In this document: in pieces, positions 16,598 to 27,295 of the stretch
Numbering within the stretch: the first letter of the stretch is position 1
Layout: every line of letters begins with the position of its first letter
Origin: an uncultured Eggerthellaceae bacterium
GTDB taxonomy: Bacteria; Actinomycetota; Coriobacteriia; Coriobacteriales; Eggerthellaceae
Assembly (NCBI GenBank): GCA_934670115.1
Contig: CAKUOV010000001.1
Span: 90,279 to 154,278, forward strand
Direction: 5' to 3'
DNA length: 64,000 bases
Notes under the pieces: model-generated
What the model was told of the DNA's origin: nothing
The model's input: only the letters and a program-made list of their open reading frames with translations
Database searches by the model: none
Translations under genes and position numbers: made by a program

Positions 16598-17932
16598 CTA
16601 CGCGCGAAACGCCTTTTTAGCAGAAGAAACGGAGTACAGGCTGCCCGAAACAACAATCAAGTCATCGGGGCCGGCAAGCTCCCTGGCCTTATCACGTGCG
16701 TCCTCGAAACTTTGCGCCTCTACCACTGGCACGTCCGCACGTCCGCAAGCAGCACACTTCTGGCGCAAAACCGCAGCTAGATCCGCTGCGGGAAGCGCAC
16801 GCAGGTTTGGCGGCGTCATGGCAACAAAGCCCTGCGCAAAATCCGCAAGCGTCTCGGTCATGGAATCGTAATCTTTATCCGCAAGCAGACTGAGTACCAC
16901 CCAAGGCGCCTTACCAGGGAAAACGTCTTCGCACGTACGACGAAGCGCCTCAATGCCTTGCGGATTATGCCCGCCATCAACCACTACCCACGGCGTACCG
17001 GGCACATGCGGGAACACCTCGAAACGCCCTGGCCAACGAGCGGCCTGGATACCAGCGCGAACGTGTTCTGGCGAAATGCTCCAACCGCGCTGCTGCAGTG
17101 CGCGAACAATCTCAATGGCGAACGCTGCATTTCCTGGCTGGTACTCGCCCAAAAGCGCTGTATGCAAATCCTGGTATTCGCCGTAAGAGAACGTGCGAAC
17201 AATCAACTCGCTACCGTCCTCATCAGGCACAAGAGCGGTATTTCCCGTGCTCAGCCGCGAGAAGTCAGGCTGCACAACCGGCGAGCCCACTTGGGCAGCA
17301 GCCTGCGCAACAACGGCAGCAGCCTCGGGGTCTTGCGGATAGCTCACCACCGTAGAGCCCTGTTTGATAATTCCCGCTTTTTCTCCTGCGACCTGCGCCA
17401 ACGTATCACCCAGAAGAGCGGTGTGGTCAAGTCCGATGCGCGCAATGGCGCACACTTCAGGCGCGTCTATGATATTCGTGGAGTCAAGACGACCGCCCAG
17501 GCCCACTTCCAAAACCACAATATCGCAGTTGCAACGCGCAAAATGGCACAGCGCAACAGCCGTCATCAGCTCGAACTCCGTAGGATGCTCACCCGTTTCG
17601 CGCTCGACCTCTTCAGCTTTTTCTTTCACGTCAAGCGTTACTTTGGTCAACTCGTCCATGGAGATAAGCTGACCGTTCACCTGGATGCGCTCCTCGAACG
17701 TCTCAATGTAAGGGCTGGTGAACATGCCCGTCGTATAACCAGCCGCTTGTAGGATACGCGCCGTATAAACGCAGGCCGAACCTTTGCCATTCGTTCCTGC
17801 AACATGCACAAACTTCAGCTGATCTTGCGGATTTCCCAGCTTCCCCATAAGAAGACGCGTGCGATCAAGCCCCAGATTCACCGTTTGCCAGCGCGGCGTG
17901 TTTATGTAAGCAACGGCATCGAACTGTTCCAT
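16598..17932 (-). CDS. folC: Bifunctional folylpolyglutamate / dihydrofolate synthase
   Basis: A 444-residue FolC, which adds glutamate to folates (and in many bacteria makes dihydrofolate). The Mur-ligase-type P-loop GTNGKGSACVYTARIL is near residue 50, TSPYIETFEERIQVNG follows, then GLGGRLDSTN and DGGHNPQG in the C-terminal domain. The start at 17932 (MEQFDAVAYIN) is chosen for GGAGG 5 bp upstream; longer readings add a hydrophobic stretch absent in the family. It is downstream of the uracil-DNA glycosylase gene and is followed directly by palindromic element A. Confidence 0.94.
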   Translation of the reverse strand: MEQFDAVAYINTPRWQTVNLGLDRTRLLMGKLGNPQDQLKFVHVAGTNGKGSACVYTARILQAAGYTTGMFTSPYIETFEERIQVNGQLISMDELTKVTLDVKEKAEEVERETGEHPTEFELMTAVALCHFARCNCDIVVLEVGLGGRLDSTNIIDAPEVCAIARIGLDHTALLGDTLAQVAGEKAGIIKQGSTVVSYPQDPEAAAVVAQAAAQVGSPVVQPDFSRLSTGNTALVPDEDGSELIVRTFSYGEYQDLHTALLGEYQPGNAAFAIEIVRALQQRGWSISPEHVRAGIQAARWPGRFEVFPHVPGTPWVVVDGGHNPQGIEALRRTCEDVFPGKAPWVVLSLLADKDYDSMTETLADFAQGFVAMTPPNLRALPAADLAAVLRQKCAACGRADVPVVEAQSFEDARDKARELAGPDDLIVVSGSLYSVSSAKKAFRA

Positions 17933-18040
17933 GAAAACCTCCAAAAGCGCAGATAGACGCAATGAATCAAAACGAAGCAACAGGGGAAGCAGCAGAAGCA
18001 CCAACGGTCGCTACAGCGCCCCATTGCAACATGCGCAAGT

Positions 18041-18607
18041 TTATCGCTCTTGGCGCAGTAATTCGCCCAAAGTAGCAAAATCCTGCTCAAGTGCTGACTG
18101 TTTCGTTCTATCGTAAATCGCCGCAGCGGGATGATAGATGGGAAACACCTTGAACTTCCCCGCATGCTGAAGCTTGCCGTGCAAATGCGTAATGCCAACA
18201 TCGGTTTTCAAGATGAATTTCGTGGCGAAGTTACCCAGCGTCACAATAAACTCGGGGTCGATGGTGCGCGTCTGCTCACGCAAAAACGGCGTGCAGAGCT
18301 CGATTTCTTCCGGACGCGGATCGCGATTGCTGGGAGGACGGCACTTAAGCACGTTGGCAATATAGATGTCATCGCGCGTCAAACCGGCAATTTCCAGCAT
18401 GGCATTCAGGTTCTTACCTGCCGCTCCCACAAACGGCTCGCCCTGCAAATCTTCGTTCTTACCAGGAGCTTCGCCAATCAGCATGACGCGCGCTTGCGGA
18501 TTTCCCACACCAAACACCGTTTGTGTGCGGCCATCGGCAAGCGGGCATGCATGACATGCGCACACTTGCTCGCGAATTGTCTCCAAAGGAATATGGGGCT
18601 TGCTCAT
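18041..18607 (-). CDS. Type-4 uracil-DNA glycosylase
   Basis: A 188-residue family 4 UDG that removes uracil from DNA for base excision repair. Motif A is [20 protein letters not shown], motif B is the C-terminal HPAAAIYD, and Cys residues for a 4Fe-4S cluster are visible (CHACPLA near the start, CRPPSNR and CTPF in the middle). Length is typical. The N-terminal CxxC pair plus C85/C101-type residues support the Fe-S assignment. It lies between alr and folC. Confidence 0.93.
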   Translation of the reverse strand: MSKPHIPLETIREQVCACHACPLADGRTQTVFGVGNPQARVMLIGEAPGKNEDLQGEPFVGAAGKNLNAMLEIAGLTRDDIYIANVLKCRPPSNRDPRPEEIELCTPFLREQTRTIDPEFIVTLGNFATKFILKTDVGITHLHGKLQHAGKFKVFPIYHPAAAIYDRTKQSALEQDFATLGELLRQER

Positions 18608-18724
18608 TTACGCCACCTTGCTTGTTACATTCGTTTCACTCTTCGTCATTTGTTGTCCGCGCCTTCGCAGCTCTCGCCCAGGGCCCTGCAGCTCGCGCCA
18701 GACCCCGTCTACGCAGTTCGCAGC

Positions 18725-20005
18725 CTACACGTACAAACGCGGCATGCGATGGCTCAGTCCAATGGTTATCTCGTGCGGAATGGTGCCGCACTCCTGCGCC
18801 ATCCAGTCAATAGTGACCTCGGCATCGCCCTGCTTGCCCACCAGCAGCACCTCATCGCCAACCTGAGGCAAACGAGGATTGACTTCCCGGCGCAGCGGAA
18901 GATACTCGAACATGCACTGATCCATGCAAATGTTACCCACCTGCGGATGCAGGCGACCTTCGAAAATCACACTCGTTTTACCTGATAGAAGGCGATTAAA
19001 ACCATCGGCGTACCCTAAAGGAAGCGTGCAGATATGCGAACCGCCGTTGCTGCGATAATGCAGGCCGTAGCTCACGCCGTCGTTTATCCCCAGCGTGCGC
19101 GTGTCCGTAATGCGCGCATGCACGCTCATCGCCGGCTGAAGGTCGTAGAACCCGCGCGTCTCCACACAAGGATGATAGCCGTACAGCGAAATGCCCAAAC
19201 GCGCCATGTCGAAATGCACGTTGGGATAACGCAGCAGTGCGGCCGAATTCGCGCAATGGACAATGCCCGGATCAAAGCCAGACGCCTGAATCGCATTCAC
19301 GGCATCCACGAAACGGCGCGCCTGAATCTCAAAATCGAACGTTTCCGCGCAATCCGCCGTGGCAAAATGCGTGAAGATGCCCTTCAGTTCAAGCTGCGCA
19401 TGAAAGCTCACGTTGCGCAAAAACTCAACGACCTGGTCATACCGGACGCCAATACGATTCATGCCCGTATTAATGGCCAGATGATACGGCGCCGTAACGC
19501 CATATGCGTTCGCGGCCTCGGCATATTCAATGGCGAAATCGGGCGAATAAATGCTCGGCATAATCTTGTAACCCAAAAGCAGCGGAATGGCTGTTTTCGG
19601 TGGCTCGCACAAAAGAAGAATCGGTGCGTTGATCAGGGCTTCACGCAACTCAATGCCTTCTTGCACCGTTGCAACCGCCAAATATTCAGCACCCGAATTC
19701 AATGCCGTTTTTGCCACGCGAATCGCACCGTGACCGTATGCATCGGCTTTGACCACCGCGCACAAACGACAGTTGTACCCAATTTGATTCTTGCTCACAC
19801 GCACGTTATTGCGAATCGCGTTCAAATCGATTTCCAGCCACGACCAGCGCCTATCAATAGGCTCAATCTCTGCCAATTTTTCGGGATCGAATGTCAAATG
19901 ACCCCCGGTTTCCTGCGACGGCGATTCCTCTTTATGGGGAAGGCGCGCGCTTGACATGGTGTTTTTCTTAGCAAAACCCGTGAAGCCATTTATGAGCTCT
20001 TCCAC
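18725..20005 (-). CDS. alr: Alanine racemase
   Basis: A 426-residue PLP enzyme interconverting L- and D-alanine for peptidoglycan. The PLP lysine motif AVVKADAYGHGA is near residue 70, the catalytic tyrosine region GISLYGYHP and GVSYGLHYRS follow, and the C-terminal beta domain ends in IPHEITIGLSHRMPR. The proposed start is GTG at 20005, with AAAGGAAAG 6 bp upstream; it gives about 50 residues before the catalytic domain. The reading frame stays open upstream to overlap the MogA gene, but that extension is low-complexity and lacks a better start. An internal ATG at 19957 is an alternative. Confidence 0.92.
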   Translation of the reverse strand: MEELINGFTGFAKKNTMSSARLPHKEESPSQETGGHLTFDPEKLAEIEPIDRRWSWLEIDLNAIRNNVRVSKNQIGYNCRLCAVVKADAYGHGAIRVAKTALNSGAEYLAVATVQEGIELREALINAPILLLCEPPKTAIPLLLGYKIMPSIYSPDFAIEYAEAANAYGVTAPYHLAINTGMNRIGVRYDQVVEFLRNVSFHAQLELKGIFTHFATADCAETFDFEIQARRFVDAVNAIQASGFDPGIVHCANSAALLRYPNVHFDMARLGISLYGYHPCVETRGFYDLQPAMSVHARITDTRTLGINDGVSYGLHYRSNGGSHICTLPLGYADGFNRLLSGKTSVIFEGRLHPQVGNICMDQCMFEYLPLRREVNPRLPQVGDEVLLVGKQGDAEVTIDWMAQECGTIPHEITIGLSHRMPRLYV

Positions 20006-20385
20006 TGACTTTCCTTTCTGGTCGAGCTTTTTGTTCGTGCATGTTTCTTGAGGATCCGCAGACGCAATCCCGCTGCGGGCGAAAGCGTCGGCGCAAGCGG
20101 CACCGCTATAGCGCCGATCTGCGGCGCGCCCGCCGGCAGCAAAGGCATCGGCGCAGGAAGCGGTACTGCCACCGCGAGCGTTGCCACCACCGCAACCAAC
20201 GGCGCGACCCGCAGCGGGAGCTCCAGCACTGCACCCTTCGACACGCGCAGAGCCCGCTGCTTTTGCAACGGGCTCTTGTGTACACGTCTCCTCTGAGCGC
20301 GCCTGTTGCGGCGCGTTTTCTTGCGAGCGCTGCGGCATTTTACGAGCAGCAGCCGCATTCCGATGTTTTCGGCTTGCTTTGGACA
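20006..20385. other. GC-rich gap of unclear coding status between mog and alr
   Basis: A 380-bp stretch that stays open in several frames on both strands because of its GC content. It holds imperfect repeats of GSGTA-type codons (around 20090-20110 and 20155-20180) and an AGCCCG/CGGGCT hairpin near 20250-20275. No frame shows a ribosome site plus a recognisable domain. It may be a degraded gene or an Ala/Gly-rich spacer. Confidence 0.4.
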
Positions 20386-20868
20386 CTAATGTCCGCCGCC
20401 CGCCATCATCTTCACGGCGTGAGGCAAAACGCCTTCGATACCTGCCCAATTCTCGCGGGCGGCTTTCTCGCTGCCCGGCAGATTGATCACAATGCAGCTA
20501 CCGCGCTGCATGCAAACGGCGCGCGAAAGCATGGCGTTCGGCGTGATTTGCAGGCTGTACGCACGCATGGCCTCGGCAATGCCGGGAACATTGCGCTCGC
20601 AAACGTCGGCCGTTGCCTCGGGCGTAACATCGCGCAGGGAAAGACCGCTTCCGCCGCAGGTCAAAACAATATCGGCATGCAGCTCATCGGCGCCGCGTAC
20701 AATTTCGGCGGAAATTGCCGCACGATCGTCCTTCACCACAACGTGGCTCAAGCACTCCCAACCCTTCTCGGCAATAAGCGCTTCCAGGGCCGCTCCTGCC
20801 GTATCCTGCTTCATGCTGCGCGTATCAGAGCAGGTCACAATCGCAAATGTGGGTTTTTCCACAGACAT
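20386..20868 (-). CDS. MogA/MoaB-family molybdopterin biosynthesis protein
   Basis: A 160-residue MogA/MoaB fold protein, which adenylylates molybdopterin before molybdenum insertion. The signature TCGGSGLSLRDVTPEAT is present, preceded by ATCSDTRS and followed by SRAVCMQRGSCIVINLPGS. It begins 12 bp after eno with AAGGTG as ribosome site, so it is probably cotranscribed with eno. It is relevant here because two bis-MGD enzymes are encoded in the window. Whether it acts as MogA or MoaB cannot be decided. Confidence 0.88.
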   Translation of the reverse strand: MSVEKPTFAIVTCSDTRSMKQDTAGAALEALIAEKGWECLSHVVVKDDRAAISAEIVRGADELHADIVLTCGGSGLSLRDVTPEATADVCERNVPGIAEAMRAYSLQITPNAMLSRAVCMQRGSCIVINLPGSEKAARENWAGIEGVLPHAVKMMAGGGH

Positions 20869-20880
20869 AGTGCACCTTGC

Positions 20881-22197
<1,317 letters not shown>

Positions 22198-22318
22198 TTA
22201 ATGACACGCTCTTTATTGTAACACCACGCGAATCCGCGAGCCGCTTTGAGAACATTTTCCTAGGTAAAAGAAGATACAGGCGAAGGAGTCGCCCCGCGCA
22301 ATTCCGGCAGGGAAAGAC

Positions 22319-22426
22319 GGCGGTAAGGGCGTGAGTCAACGTGCGACGCTTTGGATAAGCTGGGCGAATCACAAGCCCGAAGAAGCATTATTCAAGCGGA
22401 GTCCGTTCGGCGAATCCCTTGCCGCC
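22319..22426. repeat. Structured repeat family 2, copy 1
   Basis: Outer arms GGCGGTAAGGG and CCCTTGCCGCC pair, and an inner stem brings TTGGATAAGC against GCATTATTCAA. It matches 40012-40134 in sequence order (GGCGGTA, GTGAGTC, GGATAAGC, AGAAGCATTAT, CAAGCG) with paired differences in the stems. Confidence 0.65.
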
Positions 22427-22443
22427 TCTGCAAGCACGCAACT

Positions 22444-22692
22444 GAATTCATGTTGTTGAATTTTGCGGTCGAAATTCGAAGTTGCGATAGGTTGGAAGTA
22501 GGTCTCAGCCTCGACATTGGCTCAACTGTATAATTCATCTCAACAAAGCATTGTTCTGAGCTGGTGCTTTATAAAATCCACATTTCGCAAGCACAACACT
22601 TGACAGAAAAAATGCCCAATTCGCACCCGTGACCTACTTCCAACCTGCATCAACTTCGAATTAGGGAGCCATTTTTCAACAACAGGGAATTC
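22444..22692. repeat. Palindromic element E, diverged relative of family 1
   Basis: Inverted arms at 22444-22504 and 22630-22692 share GAATTC, GTTGTTGAA, ATTCGAAGTTG and AGGTTGGAAGTAGGT. Length, spacing, the outer TTGTYGNAAAA and inner GTAGGT are like family 1, but the middle of the arm is different. It lies downstream of ecfT. Confidence 0.65.
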
Positions 22693-22722
22693 GCGCGACG
22701 GCAAACCGTCGGAAAAGCTAAA

Positions 22723-22757
22723 ATTGTTGACAAAAGGTGGGGTAATTTGTCAACAAT
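22723..22757 (-). terminator. AT-rich hairpin, probable ecfT terminator
   Basis: ATTGTTGACAAA and TTTGTCAACAAT form a perfect 12-bp stem with an 11-nt loop 15 bp after the ecfT stop codon, followed by TTTTAGC on the minus strand. Confidence 0.65.
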
Positions 22758-22772
22758 GCGGTAAGGACACCT

Positions 22773-23540
22773 TCACTTTTTCACCTGGGGGCGCGGGGCG
22801 CCGTAACAGCGAGCATCCATGGCGCACCCCAGCACGTCCGCCTGATGAAACAGACGCACAAAAAGCGGAATGAACACCCCACCCCACGCTTTCATTCGCT
22901 CAAGCAACGGCCCATCGTCCAACTGCGCGCCCCTGCTCCGATGAGCTGCGGCAACGGTGTTGAACTCCTGCGCTATTACGGGAATAAAGCGAAGCACCAG
23001 CGAAAACACGAGCGAAACATCACGCACCGGAACGCCCAGGCGAACCAAGGGCGCCAGAAACCACGAAATAGCATCGACCACCGCATTAGCCGGCGTGGTA
23101 AACGTAAAAAGAAGGCTCAGGTAGATTAGGACGAAGATACGCAGGCCCAAAACAGCACCGTGCACGAGACCTGCAGGAACAACGCCAAACGTGCCTAGCA
23201 GCGCAATAGGATTGGCGCCTGCCAGCCAATCGTCGGCAACACCATAATACGCGAACAGCGCATCTTGTGTTGCATATACATCAAGCGAAAAACCGTTGAA
23301 CAGCACGGGAAACAGCATGAACACCAGCGAAGCAGGCAAAAACGCGCAATAGGCATGAGAAGGAACATGTGAAAGCGCCAGCAGAAGCAATAGCAGCACC
23401 CCACAAACAAGCATTCCCGCAAGCGTTCCCACCCAAAAAATGCCTATCGTAGCAAGGGCAAGCAGGACAATCTTCAAACGCACATCCATGCGATGAATCA
23501 CGGAGTTTCCTGCGTAATATGTTTTCAGCGTTATATTCAC
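22773..23540 (-). CDS. ecfT: ECF transporter transmembrane subunit EcfT
   Basis: A 255-residue EcfT-type membrane coupling subunit of energy-coupling-factor vitamin/metal importers. About five to six hydrophobic helices precede the cytosolic coupling helices with AAHRSRGAQ and a degenerate second motif AMDARCYG (classically Ala-Arg-Gly). In many Gram-positives the ATPase genes ecfA1-ecfA2 lie between rplQ and ecfT; here they are absent, so this subunit must partner with ATPases encoded elsewhere. It lies between the ribosomal operon terminator and element E. Confidence 0.85.
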   Translation of the reverse strand: MNITLKTYYAGNSVIHRMDVRLKIVLLALATIGIFWVGTLAGMLVCGVLLLLLLALSHVPSHAYCAFLPASLVFMLFPVLFNGFSLDVYATQDALFAYYGVADDWLAGANPIALLGTFGVVPAGLVHGAVLGLRIFVLIYLSLLFTFTTPANAVVDAISWFLAPLVRLGVPVRDVSLVFSLVLRFIPVIAQEFNTVAAAHRSRGAQLDDGPLLERMKAWGGVFIPLFVRLFHQADVLGCAMDARCYGAPRPQVKK

Positions 23541-23721
23541 AAGGCAGCATTTTACTCTATGAGCGCTCTATGGGCGCGCTGCTGCAGGAAACAAGCACAC
23601 CTGCGCACATATCGAGCACGGCAGGAAGCAAAGTGAGCATTTCAACTTGCTCCAGACCAGAGCAAACCTAAAACAGAGCATGTTCCAACAGCGCCGAGCA
23701 CCCAACCGCGCATACTTGCAC

Positions 23722-23762
23722 AAAAAAAGCAGGACGTTGCCCCCAAAGGGACTTCGTCCTGC
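23722..23762 (-). terminator. Terminator of the rpoA/rplQ operon
   Basis: On the minus strand GCAGGACG pairs with CGTCCTGC, with an inner CCC/GGG pair, followed by TTTTTTT, about 50 bp after rplQ. Confidence 0.92.
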
Positions 23763-23810
23763 CTTTCAAAGCATTTCAAAAGAGTTGGAAGGATTCACTT
23801 ACTCAGCGAA

Positions 23811-24359
23811 TTACTTTTCCTCGGCAGCTTCTGCCTTCTCTTCTTCAACTACTTCCTTGGCTACTTCTTCGACAACCTCTTCAACAGGCTCGGCAGCAAC
23901 TTCTGCTACGTTCTCTTCCTCGGCAGGTGCCTCTTCGACAACCTTCTTCGGAGCAGCCTTCTTGGCGGGAGCAGCCTTCTCTTCCTTCTTAGCAACCGGA
24001 TCGGTGCAAAGCTCCATGATAACCATGGAAGCATTGTCGCCCTTGCGGTAACCAAGCTTCATGATGCGGGTGTAACCACCTTGACGGTCGGCGAACATGC
24101 CCTGCTCAACCTTCTCAAAAATCTCGCGCACGAGCTCTTTGTCGTTGCCCAAGGCAGCGATAGCCAGACGACGAGAATGAAGGTCGCCCTTCTTTGCCCA
24201 GGTGATGATCTTGTCGACATCGGGGCGGATTTCCTTGGCGCGCTCTTCAACGGTCTTAATGCGATCGTTCTGGAAGAGAGACTTCACCAAGCTGCGCTTC
24301 ATTGCCTTGGTGTGGCTCCAGTCGGTGCCGAGCTTGCGCCCTTTCTTGTAGTGTCTCAT
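23811..24359 (-). CDS. rplQ: 50S ribosomal protein L17 with acidic C-terminal tail
   Basis: A 182-residue L17. The conserved core is residues 1-120 (MRHYKKGRKLGTDWSHTKAM and GGYTRIMKLGYRKGDNASM). Residues about 125-182 are a Lys/Ala then Glu/Val-rich acidic tail, as in other actinobacterial L17 proteins, which are longer than the 125-residue E. coli form. It follows rpoA by 9 bp and is the last gene of the operon. Confidence 0.97.
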   Translation of the reverse strand: MRHYKKGRKLGTDWSHTKAMKRSLVKSLFQNDRIKTVEERAKEIRPDVDKIITWAKKGDLHSRRLAIAALGNDKELVREIFEKVEQGMFADRQGGYTRIMKLGYRKGDNASMVIMELCTDPVAKKEEKAAPAKKAAPKKVVEEAPAEEENVAEVAAEPVEEVVEEVAKEVVEEEKAEAAEEK

Positions 24360-24368
24360 GGATATCTC

Positions 24369-25319
24369 CTATTGCTTCAAGTTGAGGTCCATGGAAATGA
24401 GCTTATCCTTCACTTCTTCAATGGACTTCGTACCAAAGTTCCTGATGTTCAGCAAATCGTTCTCGGAGTATTCAACCAGCTGACGCACAGAGTGGATGCC
24501 CGCGCGCTTCAAGCAGTTGTAGGAACGAACGGAAAGGTCCAGATCCTCAATACGCTTGTCCAGCTCGACGTTCGATTCCTGACCCTCAGGAGCAAAAATC
24601 GAAGCAACTTCGCCCTCTTCGCCTTCGGGAAGGCTGGTCAGGCTCAAGAAAGCACCCATGTACTGATTGATAATGTTCGCAGCGCGACACACAGCATCCG
24701 TCGGATTCATGCTGCCATCGGTCTCCACCTCAAGCACCAGCCTGTCGTAGTCGGTGCGCTGACCAACGCGAGTGTCCTCGACGTTCATCGTGCAACGACG
24801 TACCGGAGAGTACAGCGAATCAACGGGAATAGTTCCAATGCGGTCCTCATCGCGCTTGTTGCGCTCTGCGGAAACATAACCGCGACCAACGCCAATGCGG
24901 ATAGCCATGTTCAGGATACCGCCATCGGCTACCGTCGCAATCACATGCTCGGGGTTGACCAGGGTGAACTCGGTGGGAACAGAAATGTCCGCACCGGTCA
25001 CCGTGCAGGGACCCTCAGCAGTTACATACGCAACAGCAGACTCAACGTCATCGTTGAGAGCAGAGAAGACCAGACCCTTAACATTGAGTACAATGTCGGT
25101 GATGTCTTCAACAACGCCTTCTGCAGTGGTGAACTCGTGTTGAACGCCTTCGATTTGAATAGCAGTTGCTTTCGCACCATTCAAGGAAGACAACAGCACG
25201 CGACGCATGCAGTTACCCAGTGTATAGCCATAGCCACGCTCAAGCGGTTCCACGATGTAACGAGCTACTGTGTCGTTTACCTCTTCAATTGTTACCGTCG
25301 GCCTCATGAACTCTGTCAT
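24369..25319 (-). CDS. rpoA: RNA polymerase alpha subunit
   Basis: A 316-residue alpha subunit. The N-terminal assembly domain shows GYGYTLGNCMRRVLLSSL, and the C-terminal DNA-binding domain is intact (LSVRSYNCLKRAGIHSVRQL, IRNFGTKSIEEVKDKL). Cotranscribed with rpsD upstream and rplQ downstream. Confidence 0.98.
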   Translation of the reverse strand: MTEFMRPTVTIEEVNDTVARYIVEPLERGYGYTLGNCMRRVLLSSLNGAKATAIQIEGVQHEFTTAEGVVEDITDIVLNVKGLVFSALNDDVESAVAYVTAEGPCTVTGADISVPTEFTLVNPEHVIATVADGGILNMAIRIGVGRGYVSAERNKRDEDRIGTIPVDSLYSPVRRCTMNVEDTRVGQRTDYDRLVLEVETDGSMNPTDAVCRAANIINQYMGAFLSLTSLPEGEEGEVASIFAPEGQESNVELDKRIEDLDLSVRSYNCLKRAGIHSVRQLVEYSENDLLNIRNFGTKSIEEVKDKLISMDLNLKQ

Positions 25320-25354
25320 GTTATATGAGCCTCCTTGCTATGCTGCTGCGGTTA

Positions 25355-25981
25355 TTACTTCGAGTAAAGTTCGACGATGAGCTGCTCGCGAATGTCCAGA
25401 TCGATCTGATCGCGCTGCGGCAAGGACAGAACGCTGCCCTGCAGCTTCTCGATGTCAACCTCGAGCCAAGCAGGCACCGAAGTGCGCTCATTGGAAATCA
25501 GAGCGCTCTGGATAACAACCATTTCCTTGGCCTTGGGAGCAACAGCAACCAAATCACCAGGACGCACGCGGAAAGAAGGAATGTCAACGCGGCGGCCGTT
25601 CACAGTGATGTGACCGTGACGAACCTGCTGACGAGCTTCTGCGCGAGACTTGGCAAAGCCCAGACGATAAACAACGTTGTCCAAACGGCTTTCCAGAATG
25701 CGAAGCAGGTTCTCACCCGTAACGCCTTCCTGACGGTTAGCCATATCGTAATAACCGCGGAATTGCTTCTCCAGGATACCGTAGATACGCTTGGTCTTCT
25801 GCTTCTCACGAAGCTGCATACGGTACTCGGATTCCTTCACGCGCTTTTTGCCAGCTTCACCTGGCGCATAATTGCGGCGCTCGATTGCGCACTTTTCCGT
25901 AAAGCAACGATCGCCCTTCAGGAAGAGCTTCGCGCCTTCACGGCGGCACAAACGGCAATCCGCTCCAGTGTAACGAGCCAT
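25355..25981 (-). CDS. rpsD: 30S ribosomal protein S4
   Basis: A 208-residue S4, a primary 16S rRNA binder. Its N-terminal Cys group (CRLCRREG and CFTEKC) indicates the zinc-binding form, and the S4 RNA-binding domain is at [20 protein letters not shown]. Located between rpsK and rpoA. S4 often regulates its own operon, but no leader target was identified. Confidence 0.98.
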   Translation of the reverse strand: MARYTGADCRLCRREGAKLFLKGDRCFTEKCAIERRNYAPGEAGKKRVKESEYRMQLREKQKTKRIYGILEKQFRGYYDMANRQEGVTGENLLRILESRLDNVVYRLGFAKSRAEARQQVRHGHITVNGRRVDIPSFRVRPGDLVAVAPKAKEMVVIQSALISNERTSVPAWLEVDIEKLQGSVLSLPQRDQIDLDIREQLIVELYSK

Positions 25982-26001
25982 AATTTAGCTAATCCTTTCA
26001 A

Positions 26002-26400
26002 CTACACGCGACGACGCTTGCGCGGACGGCAACCGTTGTGCGGAATGGGCGTGCAATCCTGAATGCTGGAAACTTCCAGACCAGCAGCCTGCAAAGAACG
26101 GATAGCGGTTTCACGACCAGAGCCAGGGCCCTTGACGTAAACAGCAACCTTGCGCAGACCGTGCTCCATAGCAGTCTTCGCAGCCTGCTCTGCAGCCATC
26201 TGGGCAGCAAACGGGGTAGACTTACGAGAACCCTTGAAACCTACGGTACCAGCGGAATTCCAGGAGATAACGTTGCCCTGCGGATCGGTGATGGTAACGA
26301 TGGTGTTGTTGAAGGTAGACTTGATGTGTGCAGCGCCAACAGCAATGTTCTTGCGCTCTGAACGCTTTACGCGTGCACGAAGATTTTTCTTAGTTGCCAC
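26002..26400 (-). CDS. rpsK: 30S ribosomal protein S11
   Basis: A 132-residue S11 of the small-subunit platform. Diagnostic segments are [35 protein letters not shown] and the basic end [17 protein letters not shown]. Full length; 13 bp after rpsM. Confidence 0.98.
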   Translation of the reverse strand: MATKKNLRARVKRSERKNIAVGAAHIKSTFNNTIVTITDPQGNVISWNSAGTVGFKGSRKSTPFAAQMAAEQAAKTAMEHGLRKVAVYVKGPGSGRETAIRSLQAAGLEVSSIQDCTPIPHNGCRPRKRRRV

Positions 26401-26413
26401 GACTGACTACCCC

Positions 26414-26782
26414 TTACTTCTTCTTGCCACCGATTTGACGCTTCGGTCCCTTGCGGGTACGAGCATTCGTATGGGTGCGCTGACCGCGAACGGGCAGGCC
26501 CTTACGATGGCGAAGGCCACGGTAGCAACCAATTTCCATGAGGCGCTTTACGTTCATGCTAACTTCACGATGAAGGTCACCCTCCGTCTTAACGTTAGCC
26601 TGAATGTAGTCACGCAGTTTGCCCAAATCCTCTTCAGTAAGATCGTTGGTGCGGGTGTCGGGGTTAACGCCGGTCTCCGCAAGAATTTTCTTAGAAGTGG
26701 TCAGGCCAATGCCGTAGATGTAGGTCAAGGCGACCTCAATGCGCTTATCGCGAGGAAGGTCGACACCAACAAGACGTGCCAT
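26414..26782 (-). CDS. rpsM: 30S ribosomal protein S13
   Basis: A 122-residue S13, contacting the 30S head and tRNA. It shows [20 protein letters not shown] and [20 protein letters not shown] with a basic tail. Lies between rpmJ and rpsK. Confidence 0.98.
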   Translation of the reverse strand: MARLVGVDLPRDKRIEVALTYIYGIGLTTSKKILAETGVNPDTRTNDLTEEDLGKLRDYIQANVKTEGDLHREVSMNVKRLMEIGCYRGLRHRKGLPVRGQRTHTNARTRKGPKRQIGGKKK

Positions 26783-26804
26783 AATTATCGTCCCCTCTCT
26801 CTTC

Positions 26805-26918
26805 CTAGCCCTGACGCTGCTTGTGACGCGGGTTTTCGCAAATCACAAGAACTTTGCCATGACGACGGATGATTTTGCACTTGTCGCACATTTTCTTGAC
26901 CGAAGGACGTACCTTCAT
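26805..26918 (-). CDS. rpmJ: 50S ribosomal protein L36
   Basis: A 37-residue L36, starting [20 protein letters not shown] and ending NPRHKQRQG. The C-x2-C, Cys and His zinc ligands are intact, so it is the zinc-binding (C+) form. It is 22 bp upstream of rpsM, in the conserved infA-rpmJ-rpsM order. Confidence 0.96.
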   Translation of the reverse strand: MKVRPSVKKMCDKCKIIRRHGKVLVICENPRHKQRQG

Positions 26919-27076
26919 TTTGTCTTCCTTTCGGTAATGTGAACTACTTTATCTTCACACCCAGCCGCTGGTGTTTATTTGCTTACGATCAAGACAAGTG
27001 GCTGGCTTGCCTTGGGACTTACGCGCAAAAAGCCTGCACAGTTGTCCCGACTGCACAGACTGCGTACCGCCTCGAA

Positions 27077-27295
27077 CTACTTAAAACGGTAAGTGATGCG
27101 CCCACGGTTCAGGTCATAAACCGAGAGCTCAACCGTGACCTTATCACCGGGCAAGATCTTAATGTAGTGCATACGCATCTTGCCAGAGATGTGGGCCAGG
27201 ATTTTGTGACCATTCTCAAGTTCTACCTGGAACATAGCGTTCGGTAGCGCCTCAAGAACGGTGCCTTCGAGTTCGATAACATCTTCTTTGGCCAA
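27077..27295 (-). CDS. infA: Translation initiation factor IF-1
   Basis: A 72-residue IF-1 of the S1-like OB fold: [39 protein letters not shown] and [18 protein letters not shown]. The start is a TTG at 27295, the only one giving the family's N-terminus, with GAGGAG 5 bp upstream. It heads the rpmJ-rpsM operon after a 158-bp gap. The rare start codon may hold its expression low. Confidence 0.95.
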   Translation of the reverse strand: MAKEDVIELEGTVLEALPNAMFQVELENGHKILAHISGKMRMHYIKILPGDKVTVELSVYDLNRGRITYRFK

